From contig NZ_FNGS01000001.1 in NCBI RefSeq assembly GCF_900103285.1, positions 310,001 to 374,000 of the forward strand: a DNA stretch of 64,000 nt, given 5' to 3'. This document shows, piece by piece, positions 9,073 to 17,062 of the stretch. Position numbers and translations under genes: made by a program. The DNA comes from Siphonobacter aquaeclarae. Lineage in GTDB: Bacteria; Bacteroidota; Bacteroidia; Cytophagales; Spirosomataceae. The notes under the pieces are model-generated. The model worked only from the letters and a program-made list of their open reading frames with translations. It was not told the DNA's origin and made no database searches. Within the stretch, counting starts at the first letter, position 1, and each line of letters opens with the position of its first letter.

Positions 9073-10053
9073 TTACACGGAAATTTCCCGGTTGTATTTG
9101 TTCCGGTATTGCAGCGGAGACAGACCGGTAATCCGCTTGAAAATAACCCGAAAGGCCTTCGGGTCGGTATAACCGACTTTATACATCACTTCATTGACAT
9201 TCTCGCGGGAGGATTCGAGGCTGATTTTGGCGGCCTCGATCTTCACCCGCTGGATGTATTCGGCAACAGTATTGGCAGTAGCTTTCTTGAACCGTCGTTC
9301 GAGGTTTCGGCGACCGATCGCGAAGGTCGACGCAAGCTGATCTACCGTAATCCGCTCCTGAAAATTCTGCTCGATAAACTCCTGCGCGCGCTTGATGGGC
9401 TCGTCTTCGTGGTCTTTCTGGCCTTTGAAAATGATAAAGGGAGACTGGCTGTTCCGATCAATGTCGATTTCAAAAACCTTCGAAGTCAGCAGGGCCATAT
9501 CCCGGCCGGCAAATTTTTCGACCAGGTACACAATCAGGTTCAGGGCGGAATAGGCGCCGCCGCTGGTGTAGATGCCGCCTTCGTCGGTGATGATTTTGTA
9601 GGCCGTCAGTTCAACGTTGGGAAACATACGCCGGAATTCATCTGCCGACAGCCAGTGCGTCGTGCAGCTCCGGCCATCCAGCAGGCCGGTCGACGCCAGA
9701 ATAAACGCCCCGATACACAGCGAAACCACCTCCGCGCCCTGCCGGTACTGTCGGACAATCCACGGCGCAAAGGCACTGTTGGCGGCGATTACCTGCTGCA
9801 TATCGCCATGCACTGCCGGAATAATGATGAGATCGGTGCGGTCGATTTCGTCGAAAGAAACGTCGGGCTGAACGGAGAAAACGCCGTTGCTCAGCCGCGC
9901 CTCGCGGGTAAGTCCGACGAGCTGTACCTGAAACAGGGGTGGTTTACCGGCGCGGACGACCGCGTCGTTACTCCGGGTAAACATCTTGTAGGTCGCTTCG
10001 AGGTTGCTCAGGCTGGTATCACCCGCCGGAATCAGCAGAGAGATGTGTTTCAT
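9073..10053 (-). CDS. GlxA-type AraC regulator with DJ-1/PfpI domain
   Basis: A 326-residue regulator that joins an N-terminal DJ-1/PfpI class-I amidotransferase-like domain (about residues 3-185) to a C-terminal AraC DNA-binding domain (about 220-322). The nucleophile-elbow region reads VVSLCIGAFILASTGLLDG, the common form in GlxA-like regulators. The C-terminal half contains TVDQLASTFAIGRRNLERRF and VGYTDPKAFRVIFKRITG. The ATG at 10053 (MKHISLLIPAG) was chosen over an in-frame TTG three codons upstream. It is divergent from two VOC genes, which it may control; that is inference from position. Confidence 0.9.
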   Translation of the reverse strand: MKHISLLIPAGDTSLSNLEATYKMFTRSNDAVVRAGKPPLFQVQLVGLTREARLSNGVFSVQPDVSFDEIDRTDLIIIPAVHGDMQQVIAANSAFAPWIVRQYRQGAEVVSLCIGAFILASTGLLDGRSCTTHWLSADEFRRMFPNVELTAYKIITDEGGIYTSGGAYSALNLIVYLVEKFAGRDMALLTSKVFEIDIDRNSQSPFIIFKGQKDHEDEPIKRAQEFIEQNFQERITVDQLASTFAIGRRNLERRFKKATANTVAEYIQRVKIEAAKISLESSRENVNEVMYKVGYTDPKAFRVIFKRITGLSPLQYRNKYNREISV

Positions 10054-10138
10054 GGTCAACAAAGCTATCGGTTTCAGTTGTCGGAATCAACCCCCAAAGT
10101 TGCCGGATTTGCACCGCGCGGGGAATATTCCGACAGCG

Positions 10139-10146
10139 TAAGTTTG
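10139..10146 (+). promoter_or_regulatory. Bacteroidota -7 promoter element
   Basis: TAAGTTTG matches TAnnTTTG exactly and lies 21 bases before the ATG at 10168. A TTTG sits at 10108-10111, but 27 bases upstream is longer than the usual spacing. Confidence 0.5.
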
Positions 10147-10167
10147 CCCTGTACTTCTGCAAACACC

Positions 10168-10566
10168 ATGTCACAACTACACGCATACCTCAATCTGGGC
10201 GGCCGCTGCCGGGAGGCGATGCTTTTCTACCAGGGGTGCCTGGGAGGCGAGCTGAGCCTGCTCACCGTCGAAGACTCGCCCATGGCCGATCAATGGCCTC
10301 CGCACCTCGGCAAGCATATTCTGCATGCGAGTCTTGTTCAGGATGAGTTGGTCTTGCTTGGCAGTGACGTGGGCGGACCGGTAACGCCGGCGCCAGAACC
10401 GATGATTTCGCTCGCGCTTACCTGCGGGTCGGAAGAGGAACTCCGGCGGCAATTTGAGGTATTGTCTGCCGGCGGAAAGATACAGCAACCGGTACATGCG
10501 TTTTTTGACGGGTGGATCGGCAGCGTCACCGACCGTTTTGGTATTCACTGGATTCTTAAATACTGA
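10168..10566 (+). CDS. PhnB-like VOC family protein
   Basis: A 132-residue VOC protein of the PhnB/3-demethylubiquinone methyltransferase-like group. It has the characteristic opening YLNLGGRCREAMLFYQGCLGG and the closing DRFGIHWILKY. An open frame reaches much further upstream, but that part is antisense to the GlxA-type regulator; the ATG at 10168 gives the standard domain length and follows a good -7 box. It lies 5 bases before a paralogue, so the two form an operon. The function is unknown. Confidence 0.88.
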   Translation: MSQLHAYLNLGGRCREAMLFYQGCLGGELSLLTVEDSPMADQWPPHLGKHILHASLVQDELVLLGSDVGGPVTPAPEPMISLALTCGSEEELRRQFEVLSAGGKIQQPVHAFFDGWIGSVTDRFGIHWILKY

Positions 10567-10571
10567 CTATC

Positions 10572-10991
10572 ATGGCTATTTTCAATTCCTATCTCAATTT
10601 TAACGGCACTACAGAAGAAGCATTCCGCTTCTATCAATCGGTTCTTGGCGGTGAATTCCTGACGCTCGAACGCTTCTCTGATACCCCGGAAGCGGATCGC
10701 CTCCGTCCCGAAGACCGGGATAAAATCATGCATATTTCCCTCCCGCTGGGCAATGGAAACATCCTGATGGGGACCGATGCGCTCGAGTCAATGGGGCACC
10801 CGCTGACCGTCGGAAACAACTTCTACCTGTCTGTTCAGGCGGAAAGCAAAGAAGAAGCGCATCGGCTGTTTGACGGACTTTCAGCAGGCGGAATCGTCAA
10901 AGTACCGCTTGGCCGGGCGTCCTGGGGCGCTTATTTCGGAATGTTTGACGATAAGTTCGGGATTCAGTGGATGGTGCATCACGACGAGTAG
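10572..10991 (+). CDS. PhnB-like VOC family protein (paralogue)
   Basis: A 139-residue PhnB-like VOC protein. It shares the pattern of the gene before it: SYLNFNGTTEEAFRFYQSVLGG at the start and DKFGIQWMVHHDE at the end. The two probably arose by tandem duplication and then diverged. The stop codon is followed immediately by a strong hairpin, so this is the last gene of the pair. PhnB-like proteins in many Bacteroidota are uncharacterised, and the name does not imply phosphonate metabolism. Confidence 0.88.
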   Translation: MAIFNSYLNFNGTTEEAFRFYQSVLGGEFLTLERFSDTPEADRLRPEDRDKIMHISLPLGNGNILMGTDALESMGHPLTVGNNFYLSVQAESKEEAHRLFDGLSAGGIVKVPLGRASWGAYFGMFDDKFGIQWMVHHDE

Positions 10992-10998
10992 GAATGAA

Positions 10999-11020
10999 AA
11001 AGGAGGCGGGAGCCTCCTTT
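10999..11020 (+). terminator. Rho-independent-type terminator
   Basis: A 9-bp perfect stem, AAAGGAGGC and GCCTCCTTT, with loop GGGA begins 8 bases after the VOC stop codon. The 3' side ends in TTT and then CTGCTTTT. Confidence 0.75.
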
Positions 11021-11702
11021 CTGCTTTTGATCGACCTATTTCCCAATTACCGAAAAGTTGCTTTTACCTATCATTGGAATGACCCGAATAACCGATGGCA
11101 AAGCGGTCTGCTGACGCGTCCATGACCAGTCTCGATCATTCAAGATAGAAATCGAAACCCTGAGGGCATCCAATGCGAGGGTGGATAGAACCGAACTATG
11201 ACTATCAATGGGACATGGCCGCTTTTAAACCCGGAATAAGAAGAGGATATAATGGATTCTTTCTTTTAAAGACGAAAAAATGCTAAAGGAATAGAGACCT
11301 TACGGGGCCATTTTTACCTATTCAAAACCGACGGGCAATCTCGTCTGTGTGTTATTAAAGAAAAAGCTTCCCTGGGAAATATTAACGGGAAAGGAAAGAA
11401 CACTGACTACACCTCGGTGCGAGGATTGCATCTCCCTGAATGCGAGCGAAAGTTGTATCACGTAATGGATAGAAATATTCTGAACGCTAGGGAAGCAGAT
11501 CTGCTACTGTTCGGATGATGTATAAAGTGAAGAAAAGGTTCGGATTCCCTGTCTTATTTTAATCTTTCTTTGCTTTTAGGTATTTTTGGTCAATAAACTT
11601 GCTGTTTGTTTAGGTGGCGCCTATTTTAGCAACTTCACAGCCTGCGTTGGCAACCTTCGATCCGATCTTGAAGAGCGTTTCCAACCCTAACGTTCACTAT
11701 TC
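11021..11702. other. Long intergenic region with decayed ORF fragments
   Basis: No intact gene was found here. Two stretches look like remnants of coding sequence. One is a 37-codon ORF at 11173-11286 whose product contains PNYDYQWDMAAFKPGIRRG. The other is an open frame of about 80 codons without a good start that ends at 11518 and contains GHFYLFKTDGQSRLCVIKEK. They lie in different frames, which fits a gene broken by frameshifts, but neither matches a family I recognise. A TATTTTTG at 11581-11588 matches the -7 consensus and may be the promoter of the large gene at 11703, with an untranslated leader of about 110 bases. Confidence 0.4.
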
Positions 11703-14700
11703 ATGCTTAAACCTTTATCTGCTTTGGCCGTCTGGGCCGGGCTGGCGATGACCCTTATCGGGCCGTCGGCGCTTGTTTACACCCATTTCCAGCCTTTAAG
11801 AGGGCTAACGGAGAAGCTGATCCGGCAAACGATGACCTCCGGGATCGTTTACGTCAATGCTTCAGCAATCGGCGCCAACACTGGAGATTCCTGGGCCAAT
11901 GCCTACACGACCCTTTCAGCAGCCATCGCAGCTGCGCATGCGGATGCCTCCATTAATACGATCCTCGTCGCCAAGGGAACATACTATCCGACAGGGAATC
12001 AGAGCGGTACTAACCGGGAGACGGCCTTTACCTTACTTCGCGCCGGGCTCACTATTTCCGGCGGGTATGACGCTGCCACTGGAACCCGCAATATTGCTGC
12101 CAATACCTCGACGTTGAGCGGCGATATCGGCGCAGCGGGTACGAATGCAGATAACAGCTACCATGTCCTGGTTGTCGCTGGCATACCAGCCGGAGGGGAT
12201 AGTTTGATTGTGGACGGTTTTACGATAGAAAAGGGTAATGCAAATAGTTCGGGTGATGTCACCTACGGAACTCGAACGATCGCACGAAGTGAAGGAGGCG
12301 GTATTGCGATTGATGGAAATAGTATCGGAAACAAACTGGTCCTGAGGAATTTGCTCGTGACAGGAAACGGTGCTTCGGATGGAGCCGGATTCTCTTTGAG
12401 GGATGTTTCGGATATGGCTATTCGTTCAAGTGTCTTCGCAGGAAATAACTCAACGATGGTTGGGGGAGCGGGCGAAATCAGTGATTCCTCTCCCGTTATA
12501 TATTCCTGCTCGTTTTTATCCAACAAGGCAGTTTTTGGAGCAGGTATTGCAAATGTTTCGGCTTCTCCGGCAATCCGCGTCTGCCGTTTTCAGGGAAATA
12601 GCTCTGATCAGGAAGGCGGCGCCATTCAAAGCTATGCTGATTCCAATCCCGTTATTGAAAGCAGCCTTTTCTCCGGAAACAGCGCGCTATATGGTGCTGC
12701 AACCGGTGCTTATCAAGGGCTGACAACGATAATCAATTGCACGATTTCCGGAAACAAGTCAACCAACAGCGGCGGTGGCAGCAAAGGAGTACTTTATTCT
12801 GCTACGACAATTGATATTCGTAACTCTATCGTATTTGGCAATACAGAGGGTATAAGCGGATCGGCGACAGTCTCTAATAGTCTCGTCCAGGGCTATACTG
12901 GAGGAGTTAATAATCTTCCCGGTTGGACAGATCCGCAATTTACCCAACCGATCCAGGCAGGCGGCGCCCCGACAATTTCCGGAAGTTACCGTCTGCGGAC
13001 CTCGAGTCCGGTAATCAACAAAGGAGATAACAGCGCAGTATCCGCTTCGATAGCCGTCGACTTGGACGGAAATCCTCGGATTCAACTCTCAACCGTTGAC
13101 TTGGGCGCCTATGAATCAGCTACCTTCATACCTCTGATTGAACCGGATACGCTATATGTCGACTATGCCGCGACAGGATTGAATACGGGAGTTTCCTGGA
13201 CGGATGCGTTTAAGACCCTCGGTTCTGCGCTTGCGTGGGCTGCTGATCATTCCAGTACAGAAGCTATCCTTGTTGCAAAAGGTACCTATTATCCGACAGG
13301 CGCTCAAAACAGCACGAATCGAAGTACCGCTTTTTGCATACCAAGGGCAGGCCTCCACATTTACGGAGGATATGATGCTACCACTGATTCCAGAGATATT
13401 TCGTTAAACACAACTATCCTGAGCGGGGATATTGGAACGTTTGGGGACAACTCCGATAATAGTCGTCACGTACTCGTCGTTGCCGACCTATCGAAAGATG
13501 GGGACAGCCTGATTGTGGATGGGTTTACTATTGAAAAAGGTTATGCGAACAGCACTACCGACACTACCTATGGAACCCAACCTCTCAGCGGGAGTGCCGG
13601 AGCGGGGATTGCCGTCCTCGGAAATAGTATCGGCAATAAGTTCATACTGCGGAATCTTACTGTTACAAGGAACTATGCAGATGATGGAAGCCGTGGAAAC
13701 GGTGCTGGTGCTTATCTTTCGAATGCGTCAAACATGGTCATTCAATCGTGCGTGTTCAAAGAAAACACAAGTGGTCTTACGGGAGGAGGATTAGAAATCA
13801 ACGATTCTTCGCCATTAATTCAAAATTGTTCTTTTTTGTCAAATAACACAGAGTTTGGAGGTGGAGGCATCGCTAATTTAACCGGCGCTCCAATTATTCG
13901 CTTCTGTCGTTTTCAGGGAAACAGCTCTGAAGTACAGGGAGGAGCTGTGTTAAGTGGGTACAACACCCCTTCTTCTTTCTTTAACTGCCTTTTTACTGGT
14001 AATCTGTCAGGGTACGGGGTGGCAATATGTGGCTTTGGAACCGGATTAGCCACCATTGTTAGCTGTACTATTTCTGGAAACAGATCTACCCGGGAAGATT
14101 CTTTCCGTTCCTCAATAACATTGGGGGGCGAAATAGATATTCGAAACTCTATAGTGGCTGGCAATTCCGGGGGTATAGAGGCCGCTGTTGCTTATTCCGT
14201 TCCCCTGAAGAATAATCTGGTTCAGTACGACAATTATATCGGCACTGTTCCCGGTGATGCTGACCCCAGGTTTATTAGTCCGGCTACGCTTTCCAGCGCA
14301 CCTACCGCAGCGGGGGATTATCGCCTCGGTAGCTGCAGCCCTGCTATCAATGGCGGAGATAACTCCCTGGTATCCGCCGATATGGCAGTAGATCTAGACG
14401 GAAACCCGCGTATTCAACTTGGGAAGGTAGATATGGGCGCTTATGAAACGTCTTATCTTGCTGACGGGGCAACTATGCCCCTGGCGTCTTCCAGTATTTT
14501 AGTCGCAACGGTTCAGTCCCACGCGGCCAAAACGGACTATTTTGGTAACGCCTGTCAGGAACTCATCGCCTCAATCACAGGAAGTGGAACGCCCTCTGGT
14601 ATTTCTGGCTGGACCAGCGTCAAAGTCTGGGTTGACGCCACTCCGGTTCCCCACCATGTCGGCCGGCATTACGAAATCACGCCGGCTGTCAATGGTAGTA

Positions 14701-15530
14701 CCGCTACTGCCCGGGTTACTCTCTATTTCAACCAGGCTGAGTTTGATGCCTTTAATACCGCGAACCCGACAAAGCCGCTGCCGACCGGATCGTCGGATAA
14801 TGCCGGCAAAGCTAATCTGCTGATCGTCAAGCGTCCAGGCACCTCCGGTGATGGAACAGGATCTTTTTCCTCCTATGCGGCACCGGCGGTTGTCATCGAT
14901 CCTGCCGACAGTGACATTGTCTGGTCGGGTTCCCGCTGGGAAGTAACGTTTGACGTAACAGGGTTCAGCGGATTTTTCGTTTCCACGCAGGCGGCTCTTC
15001 CGCTGCGGCTGCTGTCGTTTACAGCTAAGCGAAGCGGTGGCATTTCTCACCTGGAATGGAAAACGGCGTCTGAGAAAAATGTCAGTCATTTCCAGGTCGA
15101 ACGGGGCACGGATGCACAGGAGTTTTCAGCGCTTCAGACTATTTCGGCGCGGAACGGTGAAAGCCAATCCTATTCGTTTGACGATGCGGTGGCGTTTGAC
15201 GGGGTGATGTACTACCGCCTGAAAATGGTGGATCAGGATGGCAGCACGACTTACAGCCGGACGCTCTCGCTGACCGATCAGGGGGCCACTTCCATGACCG
15301 ACCCGACCATCAAACTCGGACCGGTGCCTGCCAGACAGGATATCACACTCTACCTTACCCGACCGGAAGTACTCGGACAGGAGGTTCAGCTCACCGATCA
15401 GCGCGGCGTCGTTCTTGACCGGCTCACGATCACCCAACTCAAACAGACCTATCGCGTCAGCAGATTGGTACCGGGCGTATATTTCTTCCGGTTGAATAGC
15501 GGAGAATCGGCCCGGTTTGTCAAGGAATAA
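11703..15530 (+). CDS. T9SS-exported beta-helix repeat protein with internal duplication
   Basis: A 1275-residue cell-surface or secreted protein. Residues 1-45 contain a hydrophobic export segment. Residues about 50-470 and about 484-925 are two homologous halves. Each begins YV-x-x-x-A-x-G-x-NTG-x-SW and contains LVAKGTYYPTG and then the shared DSLIVDGFTIEKG, followed by polymorphic right-handed beta-helix repeats and a VDLDGNPRIQL ending. This is the choice-of-anchor-Q / pectate-lyase-like style of surface protein. Residues about 1099-1200 form a beta-sandwich beginning LPLRLLSFTAKRSGG. The last about 70 residues (LGPVPARQDITLYL to the end) are a type A sorting domain for the type IX secretion system. 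No catalytic residues are identifiable; adhesion or glycan binding are both possible. Confidence 0.9.
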   Translation: MLKPLSALAVWAGLAMTLIGPSALVYTHFQPLRGLTEKLIRQTMTSGIVYVNASAIGANTGDSWANAYTTLSAAIAAAHADASINTILVAKGTYYPTGNQSGTNRETAFTLLRAGLTISGGYDAATGTRNIAANTSTLSGDIGAAGTNADNSYHVLVVAGIPAGGDSLIVDGFTIEKGNANSSGDVTYGTRTIARSEGGGIAIDGNSIGNKLVLRNLLVTGNGASDGAGFSLRDVSDMAIRSSVFAGNNSTMVGGAGEISDSSPVIYSCSFLSNKAVFGAGIANVSASPAIRVCRFQGNSSDQEGGAIQSYADSNPVIESSLFSGNSALYGAATGAYQGLTTIINCTISGNKSTNSGGGSKGVLYSATTIDIRNSIVFGNTEGISGSATVSNSLVQGYTGGVNNLPGWTDPQFTQPIQAGGAPTISGSYRLRTSSPVINKGDNSAVSASIAVDLDGNPRIQLSTVDLGAYESATFIPLIEPDTLYVDYAATGLNTGVSWTDAFKTLGSALAWAADHSSTEAILVAKGTYYPTGAQNSTNRSTAFCIPRAGLHIYGGYDATTDSRDISLNTTILSGDIGTFGDNSDNSRHVLVVADLSKDGDSLIVDGFTIEKGYANSTTDTTYGTQPLSGSAGAGIAVLGNSIGNKFILRNLTVTRNYADDGSRGNGAGAYLSNASNMVIQSCVFKENTSGLTGGGLEINDSSPLIQNCSFLSNNTEFGGGGIANLTGAPIIRFCRFQGNSSEVQGGAVLSGYNTPSSFFNCLFTGNLSGYGVAICGFGTGLATIVSCTISGNRSTREDSFRSSITLGGEIDIRNSIVAGNSGGIEAAVAYSVPLKNNLVQYDNYIGTVPGDADPRFISPATLSSAPTAAGDYRLGSCSPAINGGDNSLVSADMAVDLDGNPRIQLGKVDMGAYETSYLADGATMPLASSSILVATVQSHAAKTDYFGNACQELIASITGSGTPSGISGWTSVKVWVDATPVPHHVGRHYEITPAVNGSTATARVTLYFNQAEFDAFNTANPTKPLPTGSSDNAGKANLLIVKRPGTSGDGTGSFSSYAAPAVVIDPADSDIVWSGSRWEVTFDVTGFSGFFVSTQAALPLRLLSFTAKRSGGISHLEWKTASEKNVSHFQVERGTDAQEFSALQTISARNGESQSYSFDDAVAFDGVMYYRLKMVDQDGSTTYSRTLSLTDQGATSMTDPTIKLGPVPARQDITLYLTRPEVLGQEVQLTDQRGVVLDRLTITQLKQTYRVSRLVPGVYFFRLNSGESARFVKE

Positions 15531-15550
15531 CGCGATGCCATAGTCGTGTT

Positions 15551-15580
15551 CTTCGAGACGTCCTGCGGAACACCTTGAAG
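15551..15580. repeat. 30-bp palindromic hairpin repeat, copy 1 (degenerate)
   Basis: Arms CTTCGAGACGT and ACACCTTGAAG surround the loop CCTGCGGA. The arms have drifted and no longer pair at every position. It lies about 20 bases after the stop of the large T9SS protein. Confidence 0.75.
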
Positions 15581-15610
15581 AGCGGTAGATCAACTATTGC
15601 CCCCTGTTGC

Positions 15611-15642
15611 AAAAAGCCGGAGCAGGAATGCTTCGGCTTTTT
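15611..15642 (+). terminator. Strong intrinsic terminator
   Basis: A 13-bp stem (AAAAAGCCGGAGC and GCTTCGGCTTTTT, one G-U pair) with a 6-base loop is followed by further T. It terminates the gene at 11703. The bases just after it, GCTCTATC, also follow the terminator at 17722, where they belong to the end of the DinB-like gene. Confidence 0.85.
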
Positions 15643-15662
15643 TCTAAGCTCTATCTTGTGCT

Positions 15663-15692
15663 CTTCGAGATGTTCCGCAGGACATCTCGAAG
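15663..15692. repeat. 30-bp palindromic hairpin repeat, copy 2 (loop inverted)
   Basis: Perfect 11-bp arms CTTCGAGATGT and ACATCTCGAAG flank the loop TCCGCAGG, which is the reverse complement of the loop in the other copies. This copy is therefore in the opposite orientation. It pairs with copy 3, 107 bases downstream. Confidence 0.85.
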
Positions 15693-15772
15693 TTTAATCC
15701 AGCAGATGTATGTACCCATTTCCATGCTTAAAAGCTACATGCCATGCGCGTTGAAGCATCCCAGGAAAATTC

Positions 15773-15834
15773 AAAAGATAAATATATTTGATATCTATAC
15801 TTCGAGATGTCCTGCGGAACATCCCGAAGAGCCG
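15773..15834. repeat. 62-bp direct repeat, copy A (AT-rich leader plus hairpin)
   Basis: This stretch is identical to 17063-17124 at 60 of 62 positions. It consists of an AT-rich leader (AAAAGATAAATATATTTGA on), one palindromic hairpin and the tail AGCCG. It lies directly upstream of the DUF4279 gene. Confidence 0.85.
15800..15829. repeat. 30-bp palindromic hairpin repeat, copy 3
   Basis: Arms CTTCGAGATGT and ACATCCCGAAG (one change from perfect) flank the loop CCTGCGGA. It sits about 20 bases upstream of the DUF4279 start. Confidence 0.85.
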
Positions 15835-15849
15835 AAGTCATTTTTACTG

Positions 15850-16293
15850 ATGTTTTTTATGATGAACAAACAATATCCGAGATTGAAACTTATCCTTTCT
15901 TTGACTGGGGATAACTTAGATGCGCAATTATTTAACTCTCTGATTGATATTCCGCTCGCTAAGTACTGGAGTAGAGGAGACATAAATATCGATTTAAAAT
16001 CAGTGAATTCATCTATGCTTAGAAAGGAAAATACTTGGTCTTATTCGACGGGCTATTTGTCAACGTTTGACCTGGATGATCTGACAAGGAAATTTGAAAT
16101 TGATTTTCAAGACAAGATAGAATTTTTAAGAAGTTTTATACGAAAATTTAATATAGATGTAGTTGTGAATATTGTAGTAATTACAGGACAAAATACGCCG
16201 GCGTTATGTCTATCAAATGATTTTCTAAATATCTTGGTATCTTTAAAATCAGACCTAAATTTTGATCTTTATTTTGAACAAGAATCTGTTTAA
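15850..16293 (+). CDS. DUF4279 domain protein
   Basis: A protein of about 147 residues that looks like a DUF4279 member. It has an early strand LKLILSLTGDNLDAQLFNSL, a central ENTWSYSTGYLSTFDLDDL and a long helix near DKIEFLRSFIRKF. DUF4279 proteins are small cytoplasmic proteins, often found beside toxin or immunity genes, but their role is not established. The frame stays open back to 15607, but that part covers a terminator and two hairpin repeats, so the start was placed at 15850; ATGs at 15859 and 15862 are equally possible. The gene is AT-rich compared with the rest of the window, which suggests horizontal acquisition. Confidence 0.75.
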   Translation: MFFMMNKQYPRLKLILSLTGDNLDAQLFNSLIDIPLAKYWSRGDINIDLKSVNSSMLRKENTWSYSTGYLSTFDLDDLTRKFEIDFQDKIEFLRSFIRKFNIDVVVNIVVITGQNTPALCLSNDFLNILVSLKSDLNFDLYFEQESV

Positions 16294-16317
16294 AACCGAA
16301 GCGGGAGCTTCGGTTTT
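16292..16317 (+). terminator. Intrinsic terminator after the DUF4279 gene
   Basis: An 11-bp perfect stem, AAAACCGAAGC and GCTTCGGTTTT, with loop GGGA overlaps the stop codon and is followed by T. It resembles the terminators at 15611 and 17722 in sequence. Confidence 0.85.
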
Positions 16318-16327
16318 TATCACCCCT

Positions 16328-16376
16328 TATCCCAAAACGCCGGCTGCTCTATCCCCAGCGTTCATAAATACACATA
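16328..16376 (-). pseudogene. Fragment of the 3' end of a DinB-like gene
   Basis: These 49 bases match 17763-17811, the 3' end of the intact DinB-like gene, at 44 positions. Read on the minus strand they encode YVYL-stop-TLGIEQPAFWD, against YVYLRTLGIEPPAFWD in the intact gene. The arginine codon has become a stop and no upstream part of the gene remains. A GC-rich coding tail stranded in an AT-rich island marks a recombination junction. Confidence 0.8.
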
Positions 16377-16383
16377 CGTGAGT

Positions 16384-16935
16384 ATGAAAGTTCTTAGCAA
16401 AGTGGTTGAGCCATGTCTTCCTTTTAGATGGTTTGATTCTGACGGCTATCGAAATAGTGATGCCTTTAGGAAGGAGATATATCTAAAGGAAGAAATAGAT
16501 CTACAGGAGCATCTGGTAATTTTGTTCTATAATCTTTTTGGGAAGAATAAAAGTGACCTAATAATTTCGAATAAATATTGGGGAGCTTTTTGTCTTGATA
16601 CATGGGATTTAAATTCTGAGGATCTTAATGTTGAATTGAAAGAAAAATCAGAAACGTCAAGATCTTATTTAAAGATGCTTGTAGATTCTGGCATAGGATA
16701 TGAGTATAAAGGGTTATGTGTTTGCAACGATTGGGGTCGATTTTTGTCGGTAATTCTTTCCTGCGTTTTGAATCACGAAGCACCTTACAGTCCCTTGTTC
16801 TATAATTTAAATGAACAATTCTTGTTCTATTTTCATCATACAGGCAGTATTGGGTTGTATTACAGGAAGGAAAACGACGTGATAAAGGATATATTTCATT
16901 GTGCGAAGGGAAATGATTACCTTATGATAGATTAG
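16384..16935 (+). CDS. Hypothetical protein, AT-rich orphan
   Basis: A 183-residue protein of no family I can name. The start is taken at the ATG at 16384; an in-frame GTG lies at 16378. It has no signal peptide or membrane segment. The C-terminal third has aromatic and histidine residues (FLFYFHHTGSIGLYYRKEN). Codon use and base composition are much more AT-rich than in the neighbouring genes. Its position between duplicated hairpin modules and beside a DUF4279 gene is like that of small immunity or orphan cassette genes, but that is inference. Confidence 0.65.
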   Translation: MKVLSKVVEPCLPFRWFDSDGYRNSDAFRKEIYLKEEIDLQEHLVILFYNLFGKNKSDLIISNKYWGAFCLDTWDLNSEDLNVELKEKSETSRSYLKMLVDSGIGYEYKGLCVCNDWGRFLSVILSCVLNHEAPYSPLFYNLNEQFLFYFHHTGSIGLYYRKENDVIKDIFHCAKGNDYLMID

Positions 16936-16949
16936 GTTTGATTTGAGCT

Positions 16950-16979
16950 CTTCGAGATGCCCTGCGGAACATCTCGAAG
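16950..16979. repeat. 30-bp palindromic hairpin repeat, copy 4
   Basis: Arms CTTCGAGATGC and ACATCTCGAAG flank the loop CCTGCGGA, with one mismatch next to the loop. It starts 14 bases after the stop of the preceding gene and pairs with copy 5, 110 bases further on. Confidence 0.85.
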
Positions 16980-17062
16980 ACAGACAAATTAGATTTTAAT
17001 CCAATGGATGTACTTATTCTATACTTGAACGTTATATATTGTGCTCGTCGAAATCTTTTTAG

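Noticed and set aside
9109-10167. Long N-terminal extension of the VOC gene at 10168
   Set aside because: The region is antisense to the GlxA-type regulator. Only the part from 10168 on has VOC similarity, and a -7 promoter box lies just upstream of it.
15607-15849. Upstream extension of the DUF4279 gene from a TTG
   Set aside because: It would translate through a strong terminator and two palindromic repeats, and the extra residues do not resemble the family.
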